From contig KN832874.1 in the NCBI GenBank assembly GCA_000827325.1, positions 528,067 through 592,066 of the forward strand: DNA of 64,000 bases, written 5' to 3'. The position numbers and the translations under genes were made by a program. The DNA comes from Oidiodendron maius Zn (Eukaryota > Ascomycota > Leotiomycetes > Myxotrichaceae). Below, one piece after another: positions 25,132 to 35,458 of this stretch. Under the pieces are notes generated by a model, which ran no database searches, had not been told where the DNA came from, and was given only the letters and a program-made list of their open reading frames with translations. Positions within the stretch are counted from its first letter, which is position 1; each line of letters opens with the position of its first letter.

Positions 25132-26727
25132 TTACTTCTCAACAGCCTCCCAGTCTTTGGCATCATCGTCGATATCATTGCCTGAGCCTTCCAAGAGCAT
25201 GTCGTCACCGGAATCCATGTCATCAAACTCGAAGATCCAGCCTTCATCATTGAGAGCATGGATAGGATAGGGTCAGAGCCCGCAGAAGTACTCTCCTCTT
25301 CATGAGGTGGAGCAACTGAAAGGTCATTTTCGTTTTCATTCTCGTCACTCTTCTTGAGTTCCATCTCTGGTGCCTTCTCGGAGCCTTTGTCGTTAGCAGT
25401 CTCTCCCTTTTCCGAACTCTCTCCTTCGTAACTTGTTCCTTTGAAATCTTGTCCTCGGCGGTGTTGTCCTTGACAGTGTCTTTGTTGACAGTACCCTGCT
25501 TGACAATTTGCTCCTCGGCATTGTTTCCTTTGGCTCTCTTCTGCTTCGTAATAAACTCTTTCCCCAATGTCTTTATATCATTTTCTCCGTATGCTTCTTC
25601 TTAATAACTTGTTTCTCACTCTCAGTCTCCTTTTCAATTTTCTGCATCTCTCCAACCTCAGACTTTTCCAGTCGTCTCTGGACCCATCTTCTAACTTTAA
25701 ACAACATCTTTAAATCCTTTATTTCGTTCCCCATTCCAAATGGCGGCTCCTTGCCATTGCCCTTTATATCGACTTTGACTTTCACCTCCTTGTCCACTCT
25801 AATCCTGTCCCTACATTTGGCACAAGCGATGAGCTCAAGTAGGGGCGTATCGGCGTCACAGAGGATATTTGCCACGGTGAGTTCCGGCTCGATGAAGGAA
25901 GCCGTGGTGTTGAGAGTCTGTTCAAGTGCAATAGTTGCGGCATGGACGAGGCGAGACTGAGGAGAGTAGCCTTGGGATAACTGAACAGTTTTAGGGCGTT
26001 TGAGAAAGGTTTGGTAATTATCTGAGCCCAGAAACCTGGAAGACAGTCAGTTATGCATTTGGTATAAGTAATATGGGAGTAGAATTGAGAAGCCAAAGGA
26101 AAAGGGGGAGAGTAACAATTGATACTTACGAGCTCTGAACCTCTTGCTGCCCAGACGGGTTGGCTTATCGTCCTCTTCTTCCGAAGTCTCGCTCTCGACC
26201 TCAACGTGACCGTCGTTCAAGGGACAAATCATGCCGTAGGCATAGTGCGGCTTTCGCTGTTCAAGCTCTGGGAGCTTCGGAAGAGAAAAAGCGGAAGTTG
26301 AGAGGGGATATTCTGGGGTCAGGGCTGAGGCTGGGACCGGAAGATGAGAAGAGGGGAAGACAGTGAGAACCGGGACAGGGACCCTGGTATTGGCTTCCGT
26401 ATTGGTAACGGCATTGGTCCTCTTGGAGTCAGTTTCCGTATTGGCTTTGAAATCATTGACAGCCTTTGAAGTGGACTAGTATTAGCCTTAGAATTAATCT
26501 TCATATTCTTTGAATCAGACTTCGAATTAGTCTTCGAGTTGGTCTTCGAATTGGATTTTGAATTGGCCCTCGAGATAGTCTCCAGAGTCGTCTTGGGAAT
26601 GGCCTTGGGGCTAGCCTCCGGGACTCCGCCTTTGCTGCGCGTGTTATGCGGGTTTCCCGACTGTATCCTGATGTTAGATTTATTGGAGAGAGAAGGCTTC
26701 CAGATAAGAGAAATAGTAACTGGCCAT
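25132..26727 (-). pseudogene. Frame-broken gene for an unknown Lys/Asp-rich low-complexity protein
   Basis: Read on the minus strand from an ATG at 26727 in good context (ACCATGG), coding-like sequence runs to a stop at 25132 but changes frame about five times. Recognisable blocks are an Asn-Ser-Lys repeat (NSKSNSKTNSKTNSK), a Pro/Ser-rich part, HYAYGMICPLNDGHVEVESE with an acidic run, FLKRPKTVQLSQGYSPQSRL after one good intron (26022..26129), a CDADTPLLELIACAKCRDRI segment with CxxC, Lys/Glu-rich heptads, and the acidic end DEGWIFEFDDMDSGDDML. Breaks lie near 26690 (GA run), 26476, 25578, 25420 (GA duplication) and 25262 (5-bp tandem duplication). I do not recognise the family. The high charge and the basic stretch near the middle suggest a nuclear or cytosolic protein. 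Unseen introns could explain one break, but not all. Confidence 0.5.
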
Positions 26728-27547
26728 GGTTATTTAGCGTTATCTTTGATTTTTGGGTAAGTTGGTTTGGTTTTGGCATGTAATAGGATGTGAGAGAGGT
26801 GTGAGTGGGGAGAGATTTGAAGATGTATGTTGAGTTTAGATGAAAAGGTTGTGAAGGATGACATAACATAAGATGATTAGGTATAATGCGCTCGGATTAC
26901 ATCTATTGAGCTGCTGCTGTTATGTCTGTTGTTCCTATTTTCCGTGGACTGAGTGAATTCACTAAATTGGACAAGTTCCTGGCTTCTCCTATTCTTAAGC
27001 GAGAGGATCTTCTAATTTGGGATGATACGCCAACTCCTACTCTGATGCTTGTCTAGATAGGTGATTAAGAACGGAGAAGCAAATCAGATATGGTTAACCA
27101 TATTATCATCATATGTTGTTGCTTAGGATTCATCCAGGGTACATGCACATTTTGATGCTGATACAACACACACAAGAGTTAAAAAGTTCATTTCTGTCGT
27201 CAGCACTCACGCATAGGCCATGCACACGGCCCATCGGCCATGGTTTGGCTGGATATATCTAGTGGTTATCATTAATATCATATGATTCAAAGCGTGGTAT
27301 GGGTGGTGTATAAAGCTCAAGCCGTAGTAATCTTTGTCTATATTTGGCGGTAACTGCGATTTTACTAGCGCCGGATCGCGAAATATTATATCGAATTTGA
27401 GCATAGGGGAGAAACAAATTTTTGATATTTCTTACCAAGGATACTCTTATTAAATACAGTATTAGTAGGAATGATATGTTGAAGACTCTGATTCAATTTT
27501 AGTTACAAAATGGGGTAACATTTAGAAGGCCAGAAATTCAGCTCTCT
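26728..27547. other. Intergenic spacer
   Basis: AT-rich spacer between the broken low-complexity gene and the VOC dioxygenase gene. No supported feature. Confidence 0.55.
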
Positions 27548-28594
27548 TTACTGCAGAAATGTTGCAGGCACATCGGGACCTGGAATTGGTCAGTTTAGGT
27601 TTGTACAAAGAAGCTACACTTACCCCAAACATGTAAATTACCTGGCCCGGCTTTTGTTCGACTTATTGGGGTCTCATCATTGACCAAGTCCCCGTCGACA
27701 TAATGCTCTAAGATGAAGCGCGACGGATCGAACCTAGAGTCATTAGCACTACTTTATAATTAGCGCTTCAACTTACCAGTAGTCAAAGATCTGGCTCCCC
27801 ATCACATGCCTCCCAACGCCCCAGCAGTTTTCATATTTCTTCTCCGTCAGCCAGTGGTGGCCCAACATCTGGATATCGAAATCAAAAACTTCAAAACTCG
27901 AGTGGTGAACGTGGAATTTTGGGCCTTGAAAGAAGAAGAAGCTGTGGTGGTCGACCATCTCCTTGCCTCGATCTAGATGCATGAAAGCAGTCACGTCCTC
28001 GTTTGCCGTACCTTCGTAGACTATATCACTGGGCTTGAAGTTGAAGTTTTCTGTAAAAAAGGCAAATGCGGCCCGGTAATTCGTGACGCAGAGTCCGAAG
28101 TGCCCGAGTTTGTGAATGGGAGCAGGACCTTTCTTAAATCGCTGGGTCTTGTTTACGGGCCTGTGCTTCACAGTTGGGAAGTTGTAGGCCAGTTCTGGAA
28201 ATGTTTCGGTGGCCTCGACCGGTGTCTGACCATAGACGAGATGGAACGGGCAATTGTCTACTGGTTCGTAGAAAGTCACTCGCTTGCCTCCGCCAGGAGC
28301 ATCAGAGTCATGGATTGGTGTCGCTCCGGGGAGTGAGGCAGCCCTTTCGAGGTCTTCCATGGAATCGACGGCCCATCCTGCTCCACCAAATCTATCCTCG
28401 GTGCCTCGAATCGCGCAATAGAGAAATGGCTCGGTGCCGTAGCCTCGGTAGTAGATCTTGTCATTTGTGGCGGTTACCACACTCAGCCCGAAATCCAGCA
28501 AGAATTCATTGGCCTTTTCGAGGTTTTTGTGCGTATAATATACGTGAGCGATGCGGGCCAAGCTGATCTTTTTCCGAGAATTTGGGCCGGACAT
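27548..28594 (-). CDS. VOC-superfamily extradiol dioxygenase-like protein (catechol 2,3-dioxygenase type)
   Basis: Three exons (27777..28594, 27642..27733, 27548..27579) give 313 aa with two VOC (glyoxalase/bleomycin-resistance/dioxygenase) modules. Module 1 starts ISLARIAHVYYTHKNLEKANEF; module 2 starts IHKLGHFGLCVTNYRAAFAFF. The metal-binding set expected for extradiol enzymes is plausible as a His in module 2 (LGHFGL), a second His in HHSFFFFQG or FHVHHSSFEV, and the Glu of SRFILEHYVDGD, with a tail typical of fungal members (GRHVMGSQIFDYWFDPSRFILEHY). Such proteins open catechols or gallate-like rings with Fe(II) and O2; the substrate here is unknown. The second ATG was chosen because the longer frame (to 28744) adds unrelated residues. 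Introns have GTAAGT and GTAATT donors. Confidence 0.85.
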
Positions 28595-29956
28595 GGTGGT
28601 TGTTGATAGAGAAACCAGCGGATTGAGGTGAGGGGTACAGCTGCTTATGTCTGGTGGGCTGTCATCATCATAGATATGTAACGAGGAATAGGTCCAGAGA
28701 GAGGGGTCAGCAAGTACCACCTGACACGCAATGGTCAGACTCAAGTTCCGAGACTCGCGTTCTGCGACACAGGAGTTAAGTTCTGGTTGGCATTGGCCAT
28801 TGTGCTAACAGGTCATCTCCGTCTCGACAGTCAGTTTCGCCTTGTGGGTCGGGCGGCCCGCGGAAGATTCAGGGTGTTGTGGGCAAAATGTGGGCAGATG
28901 TGGGCAACGTTTTGACTCCCTGTTGTTAGTGGTCGAGTATTAAGCTGTGGGTCGCTGAGTAGACCTATAATGGACAATAATACCTCAAATAACCTGCACA
29001 AAGATACTTATAGCAAGGATCAACTATGGTAGTATGTGCGCGTAAATGGAGCACCGGGCATTGGATTCTTTGCTCTTGCATTTACTCTAGGACCTGCCGG
29101 CAGTTCTGAATTTGGCACAGCTGGTTCTTGTTTCACACTCGGGATGAATAACGTGAAAGGACCTAAATGCGAGAAGACAAGAAAAAATTATCCAGAATCT
29201 GTAGTTTAATGACGATACTAAGCTATCTCTACAAATTCTCTTCAGATACCAGAGGGTGGATTTCACATGGTCGAGTCACCTAACCAAGCATTCCTCGTCT
29301 GGGACACACCATCTACATGTCTCTCGAGGAGCAGTAAGCATTGGCCATCTCGATAACCCAACTAAGTAAAGGCCGAGATTAATATTAAAGTTATTAATCT
29401 ACCCAATGATATAAATCTTAAGAACCGGCTAATCATCTATTGTGATCTCCCGGAGCTGCAAATCCGGGGATCTTGAGTTCGGCAGAGATAGCTTTCAAAA
29501 ATCTCTATTGAGCTTATCTGTTATCGTCTGAGTTGATATGCCCTCGTGCTATCAGTCGTCGTGCTTTTGCTTATCTCTATATCCAGCTATTATGAAGATC
29601 TGATCGAATCTGCGCACATTTGTTCAAGGAACCAATATACAGGGTTCAGGAATTCGTGGGTTTCCCACCATGCTCCCATTCTGTCCAACGTAGACATGCT
29701 CCTATCAGTTCACATGAATCATAGGTAATTAAACGTCCAGCTCTCGAGTATCATCACCTATGAGGAGGGAAATGGAAATTACAAATGGGATCTAACCATG
29801 CTAGCAATCCTCGCCATGCATTTTGATAGGCAACTTGCTATAAGTGACGCCGTTCCTCGCCCTTGGCAAGGGCCGACAGTATAGACTTTCAGAGAACATG
29901 GCTTTACAGCATCAAACGCTTAAATTTACGTTGAGTCTGTTTGAGGGCCAATAATC
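28595..29956. other. 1.4 kb divergent spacer
   Basis: Upstream region shared by the VOC gene (minus) and the broken FNT gene (plus). It holds a threefold TGTGGGCA repeat (listed separately). The rest is AT-rich with no coding signal. Confidence 0.55.
28878..28906. repeat. Three spaced copies of TGTGGGCA
   Basis: TGTGGGCA occurs at 28878, 28889 and 28899, spaced 11 and 10 bp, about one helical turn. It lies some 280 bp upstream of the VOC dioxygenase start and might be a repeated regulator site. Confidence 0.5.
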
Positions 29957-31016
29957 ATGACTATCAGCCCGGATGCCTACACTCCTGCGGAGGTCGTTGC
30001 GCAGATCGCCAACGTCGGAGTCCAGAAGGGTAATATGCGCCTCGACAAGGTGTTCTTCAGCTCCGTCTCTGCTGGATGCCTGCTTGTATTTGCCTGCGGT
30101 ACGGTCCTCAGCACCAACACAGCCCCTTGGTCCTAGGACAATGCGCTTGGGCTTATTCGTACCATCTGTGCATTGGTTTTCCCCTATGGATTGTGCATGA
30201 TTATCCTAACTGGTGCTGATATGTGCACTGGATCCTTCATGGTACTGCGCGGGTGTCATTCCATGATTTAAGAGATTGCTAATGCCCGTTAGTGTGCCGA
30301 TTATCGTGGTGGAAGATGCTGATCCATTGGTTTGTCACTTTTTTGGGAAATCTAGCTGGATCTCTGTTCATGGTGTCTATCATATTTGGATCTAGGTTTG
30401 AATGACCTTATTTATGCTTCAACTTGTCGGACATCATGAAGTGGTGATCAGTTCTTGCTAACCATCACCATAATAATTAGATGGAAATGTCTTCTCCGCA
30501 AATCCTTTCAAGAGCGAAGTCATTGCTTTTGCGACCAGGAAACAAACGATACCAGATTTCTATATGGTCTTCTTGCGAGGCATTGGCTGCAACTGGCTGG
30601 TCTGTTTAGTATATTTCGGTATCCAAGGTCGCGACCTGACATCCAAGATTATTGGTATCTGGTGGCCCATCTTTGCCTTCGTTTCTCTTGGATACGATCA
30701 CGTCGTCGTTAATATGATGTTTGTCCCCATGGCCATCTGGGTCGATGCGCCGGCCATCACAGTAGGTCTTTATATTTGGAAGGAGATCATGCCGACTCTA
30801 GTTGGCAATATCATTGGAGGAGGTCTGTTTTGTGGTAAGTCATTTCGGCAGCGCACTTCATCTTGCTGAGCCCTGTTTGGTTAAGGCGGAGACTATTGTT
30901 ATATGTATTTTCTCTGTGCTGAGCCCTCGCTGATTGATGGTATGGGAACACCGATGGAAGCAGTCATCTTGAAAGCTAAGCTAGATGACCTCGAAGCTGG
31001 AGGTGCTGTTGTCTAA
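29957..31016 (+). pseudogene. Broken formate/nitrite transporter (FNT family)
   Basis: The parts of an FNT channel are in order: MTISPDAYTPAEVVAQIANVG, the first helix FFSSVSAGCLLVFACGTVLSTN, ALVFPYGLCMIILTGADMCTGSF (family motif), LIHWFVTFLGNLAGSLFMV, NVFSANPFKSEVIAFATRK, FLRGIGCNWLVCLVYF, SLGYDHVVVNMMFVPMA and NIIGGGLFCGGDYCYMYF. An in-frame TAG at 30134..30136 replaces the usual Gln before DNA. The segment after GSFM has lost the residues normally linking it to LSWWK, and no phase-correct splice joins the third and fourth parts. The last exon junction (30834/30886) is still good. A living FNT would carry nitrite or formate across the plasma membrane. Decay looks fairly recent, since most codons still read well. 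Confidence 0.72.
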
Positions 31017-31609
31017 TAAAGTGGCTAGGTAAGTAATTGAAGGTTAAAGGCGGATATAATAAATTGGAGGTACTTTTGGCAGCGAGAAAATTAAATTCCG
31101 TTAAAGTGACACACTTTGGCAACTAAAACTTTGGCAATGATCCCTCTCAGAACACCTGCGCGGGGATTTAATGTTTTACGATATGTTTTAACGTATTGTT
31201 TAATAGTTAGCACAATAACTAGAGTCACAGTCGTTTATCAAGGGCTTTCGATTCCTCGCATTCGACTTGCCGAACAATTAGGTGCCTACACCTGGAAAAG
31301 GGCATAAAGTGTTTTAACCTGCAGCATCCATAATTCAGGATCTTAATTGGTTACAGATGATGCCATATCCTGTGTCATAAGACGGAGGAAAGATTTAGGC
31401 ATTTTTACTTTCCGCGTGGGGAAGACAAAAGGTGGCGGGGTAACTTATTATGGACTCGGGTTTCACTAATAAAAGTTGCCCCGATAAGGCCGAGATCGGT
31501 ATGTTAGGCGGGGTATGAATCACCTCGAATTTAAACATTTTTCTTCTCTCGTACAATTCTTTAACTCGGGTATGACATTTCCGAAGAGTCAATCAATATA
31601 GCCACAGCC
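31017..31609. other. Spacer before the phosphoserine aminotransferase gene
   Basis: AT-rich spacer that includes the promoter of the next gene. No supported coding frame. Confidence 0.55.
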
Positions 31610-33362
31610 ATGAAGAGAGAAGACAATATCTATTTTGGAGCTGGCCCGGCCGCTCTCCCCACAGACGTCCTGGCAACTGCTGCCCAAGCTTTGCAGAATT
31701 ATGACAATACCGGATTGTAAGTATACTAGACATGCAATTCCTCGCCGACGCAGTACAATCTGTTCAATGCTAATCTGCATAGAGGATTAGCAGAGCATAG
31801 TCATCGTAGCAGCATCGCGACGAACATCATGAACAGCTTGAAGGCAGACCTCTCGAACTTCCTGGACATACCTTCCTCGTACGAAATCCTAGTCATGCAA
31901 GGTATTTCCGACACTTGATTCCTTGTATATTCAGATCTGAGAAATACTAGGTGGTGGATCTGCGCAGTTTGATGCCACAGTGTATAACCTTGTGTCAGTC
32001 TGGGTAGAAAAGCAGAGACAGAAGATACTGCAAGAGCACGGTTCCGGAGCCGAAGAGGAAAAGGTGCTTGAGCAGCTGCAGAAGGTCAAATTGGAATTGG
32101 TTGTGGATTATCTTGTCACCGGATCGAACGTGCCCCATGTCTAATCTCCCTGACCGTGGACTAATACCGGAATACAGATGGTCTTCGAAAGCTAGCCAAG
32201 AAGCTATCAGGCTGCTGGGTCCGGAGCATGTCAATATTGCTGCGGATGCCAAAAAGGCCAACGATGGGAAATTTGGCAAGATTCCAGATGAATCGACGTG
32301 GAAGTTGAGCAAGAAAGCAGCCATGGTATACTTGTGTGAAAACGAAGTGAGCAACCCTTATTTGTGGTGATCCTGGCTGATCGATGTTTACTCAGACGGT
32401 TGATGGCGTCGAGTGGCCTTCTTTCCCGATATCCCTTGAGCCAAAGGGATCTGATGATGACCCGATTGTTGTTGGCGACTTTTCGTCAACCATATTGTCA
32501 AGACGGATACCTATCGAGGTATGAGGGCTCAATCTAATACCTAGTGATTCTCAGCTAATTAGGGTAGAAATTTTCGATCATATTCTTTGGAGCGTAAGAC
32601 TTGGGGCTTTCCAAACTTTAATATTATAACTAATACATGAAAGACAAAAGAATCTTGGCTCGACAGGAATCACAGTGGTGATCGTCAAGAAGAGCCTCTT
32701 ACCACCAGTAACTGCAGCATCTTCTCCTGCAACTCTTCGAAAGCTCGGATTGCCAATTGCACCAACAACCTTAGATTACTCTGTTATAGCGAAGAATGAC
32801 AGCCTTTATAATACCTTGAGTATATTCGAGTAAGTTTCTAGAAATATTGTTTGAAAGCCATTTACTAACAGATTCCAAGCGTATATATTGCCGACGAAGT
32901 CCTCAAGAAGTCTCTTGAAAGTTTCCCAGATAAGGTGGACGGGCAGCAGGCTGTGGCTGAGAAGAAAGCGAAATTACTATACGAGACTCTCGATGCCTAT
33001 CCGGAGGTATACAAGGTAGTCCCGGATAAGAGCGTACGTTCCAGGATGAATGCCTGTTTCAGAGTTACAAAGGTTTGCTATCTCTGCCCAGTGCTGTAAA
33101 AGCAAACCGAAACTGACATTTACAGGGTGGAAATGTCGACGATGCCGAGAAGGCTTTTCTGGCTGGCGCAGTTGCCAAAGGCCTTACTGGGCTGAAAGGT
33201 CACCGCAGTGTCGGAGGTTAGCACCTGTGCAGTGATTTTCTGTGATGAAGTCGGACTAACAACTACTTGTTTGTAGGCATCCGAGCATCGAATTACAATG
33301 CGATTCCTGAATCTGGAGTCCAGAAACTCGCAGCATATTTGAAAGAATTTGCGACAGCGTGA
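31610..33362 (+). CDS. SER1: Phosphoserine aminotransferase (with one GA..AG intron)
   Basis: This PLP enzyme turns 3-phosphohydroxypyruvate and glutamate into phosphoserine in serine synthesis. Exons are 31610..31716, 31783..31901, 31951..32125, 32178..32346, 32396..32518, 32568..32593, 32644..32829, 32880..33072, 33126..33216 and 33277..33362, giving 424 aa. Motifs are NIYFGAGPAALP, GLAEHSHRS, MQGGGSAQF, VDYLVTGSWSSKASQEA, the PLP lysine in FFGAQKNLGSTG, and a C-terminus with GHRSVGGIRASNYNAIPESGVQKL. All splice sites are GT..AG except the third intron, 32126..32177, whose donor reads GAACGT. No nearby GT donor keeps the frame, and GTACGT would be the normal form. Either it is a rare GA..AG intron, or a donor mutation is starting to kill the gene. 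Exon 6 is only 26 nt. Confidence 0.88.
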
Positions 33363-33676
33363 AAAAGTTTCTTTGCGCCTTGCATGCCTGTTAGTTTCCT
33401 CTAAAGATCTGTCTAGTTGGTGGACTCCATTAGCAGATAATATAGACCAACTTGAACAGATTCTTTTTGTTTAGTTCCCTACATTTGGTGCTAGACTCAG
33501 AAGCAGACTAGTACAAAATTTGAGTGAAAATCTCGCGTTTGAATAAGTATAATTATATGTTACGTAAATTGATGAAATTATTTAATTGGGGAATTCTACA
33601 TCTTAGTTAATAGCCCTCCATCATTCTAAACCACTCAGGACCTAGCATCCGCACATCTTTCTACCTCTTCAATAAC
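33363..33676. other. Convergent spacer
   Basis: Short AT-rich 3' flanks of the two converging genes. No feature seen. Confidence 0.5.
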
Positions 33677-34408
33677 TTAGAGAGCCAGCACAGTTGCCCA
33701 GAGTTGAGTGACTGAGGAGATCAGAGGCCCAAGTGCTTCCCCAATTGGTCCGGCTGCATTTTCGTAGCAATTAGCATAGGCCCAACCATGTTTGAATGTC
33801 ATGACCCTTTACCAATCCCTTATGTCCAATACACGGAATGAATTTTGCTTCTAAGACCAAGAAATATCAACTTACAGAAACCGAAGAGATCTTGAAGATT
33901 CCAAGAAAGAGAGCTGAGGTCAGCTAAAAACTCCGCAATCTGGCTTGCCGCAGAACTGTCAAGTGGGTTGCCGCTCCTCAACGTGACAGTCCTTGTAATC
34001 TTCTCGTTTCCGGTTAGAACTGCAGTGGTGTTGGTAACAAGCTCTTCGAGTCCCTGTATGGCATTGGCAATAGTCTCAGCAGCCTCAGAGAGTGAAGCTG
34101 GGTCACTTGATGGGGTGAGCGGCGTGATGGCAGTATCTGATTTCGATTAGTTAGGTTATGTATTGTATAAGGCGCGGATTGAGGATCAAGCAATGTTGGC
34201 CATATTAGAGAACGGTTAGGAAGTATAAGCAAGAAAAAGCGAAGGACATACGTATGGCATCCGTGTATTGTTTGCTATCAGCAGTGAACTGCTGGAGAGT
34301 TGATAGGGGATCGGCCGATTCACGCTCCTGAAGAGCAACGGAAATTGTAGGAGAGGACAGAGCTCCCATGAACAGCGTCGCGAGAGGCAGGAGAGCAAAG
34401 AACTTCAT
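33677..34408 (-). CDS. Small secreted helical protein (HsbA-like)
   Basis: Three exons (34252..34408, 33876..34136, 33677..33753) give 164 aa. The start MKFFALLPLATLFMGALSS is a good signal peptide. The rest is Ala/Ser/Thr-rich with helix-like heptads (DPLSTLQQFTADSKQYTDAI, LSEAAETIANAIQGLEELV). One NTT sequon follows, and the protein ends LISSVTQLWATVLAL. After splicing the mature protein has no cysteine. The pattern resembles hydrophobic surface binding protein A (HsbA), which coats hydrophobic surfaces and recruits cutinase-like enzymes, but the match is loose and an unknown secreted family is equally possible. A second HsbA-like gene lies at 53925..54452. Confidence 0.68.
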
Positions 34409-35458
34409 GGTTATTACCCAAAGATTTTTTTAATGCGACCAGTATGAAAGCTTAAAATGTGAAAAGTACAGCTGTTTAGTTGAAGAATTTCGTCAATTCT
34501 CACGGAGATCTGGCACCGACATTAAAACAGCACCTACATACCTCCTTATACCTCGCCTCGACCTCTCAGCTTCTCCAAATTGCTGCAATTAAAACACATG
34601 CAAATCTAAATATTTCATCATCAACTCAATATATTACGTGCAAAGCCACCATGATAATCTTTAAGCCCAGCCTCGTAGTGATTGAAGATCTCTCCTCTTC
34701 ACGGGGTGTAACGCACTAACACTTCCTTTCACTAACACATACGGCATATCAGTAATTAGCTATTGCCAGGGGATGGACAAACTTGTGTCTTGGCAAATGT
34801 AACCTTGATAACCTTGTCACTCCAGCATGCATTGTTAATTTCTTCAGGTCATCCGGCCCCCCTGGTGGCAATCTTTCCCAAGATCTACATGCACATATGA
34901 ATGGCAATCACTTTTGCTCTCTCAGCCGCTCCATGCCAAGAAATAGCTCACAATGCACTCCAATCTTGGAACTTTGGGAAATAGTCAGTGCAAAATACTT
35001 AGGCTGCGGTCTAAGATGAGGTGGCAATCACACCATCTTGATATGAAGTTATCAATATGCTAGCTTTTCAGCATTCCGCAATTCTGCCGAATTCTGTTAT
35101 TCTTGGAAAGTGATCTCCGGGCTCGTATTACTGATTATGGACAAGTTATGATTCTCTCATATCTGAGGGTTACGACTTTGGAGTTCTCGAGCTTGTGTTT
35201 TGTCGGAGGATAATAGGAATGACCTCAAAGATCTTGAAAGCGAGCAATTATTAACTTTATTAAGATGAGCAAAAGTTTAGTTTATTAAAGAGGAATATAT
35301 AAGCAACTATAAAAGGCAACAATTTGACGTTATGAGTAAAGTAAAAATTTGACAGGACAGTTCCACCGCTTCTTGATGTTTGAAGATGACATGCTCGTTT
35401 CGACTTTCGCCATCCCACTGCTTTCCATAGTTTACTGGATAAAGTATTTCAAGGAGTT
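34409..35458. other. 1 kb spacer
   Basis: AT-rich spacer between two minus-strand secreted-protein genes: the upstream region of the HsbA-like gene and the 3' flank of the SBP56-like gene. No coding signal. Confidence 0.55.

Noticed and set aside
20634-33362. Idea that the accessory region is a secondary-metabolite cluster
   Set aside because: No polyketide synthase, NRPS, terpene cyclase or cluster regulator is present; transporters and single oxidoreductases are not enough.
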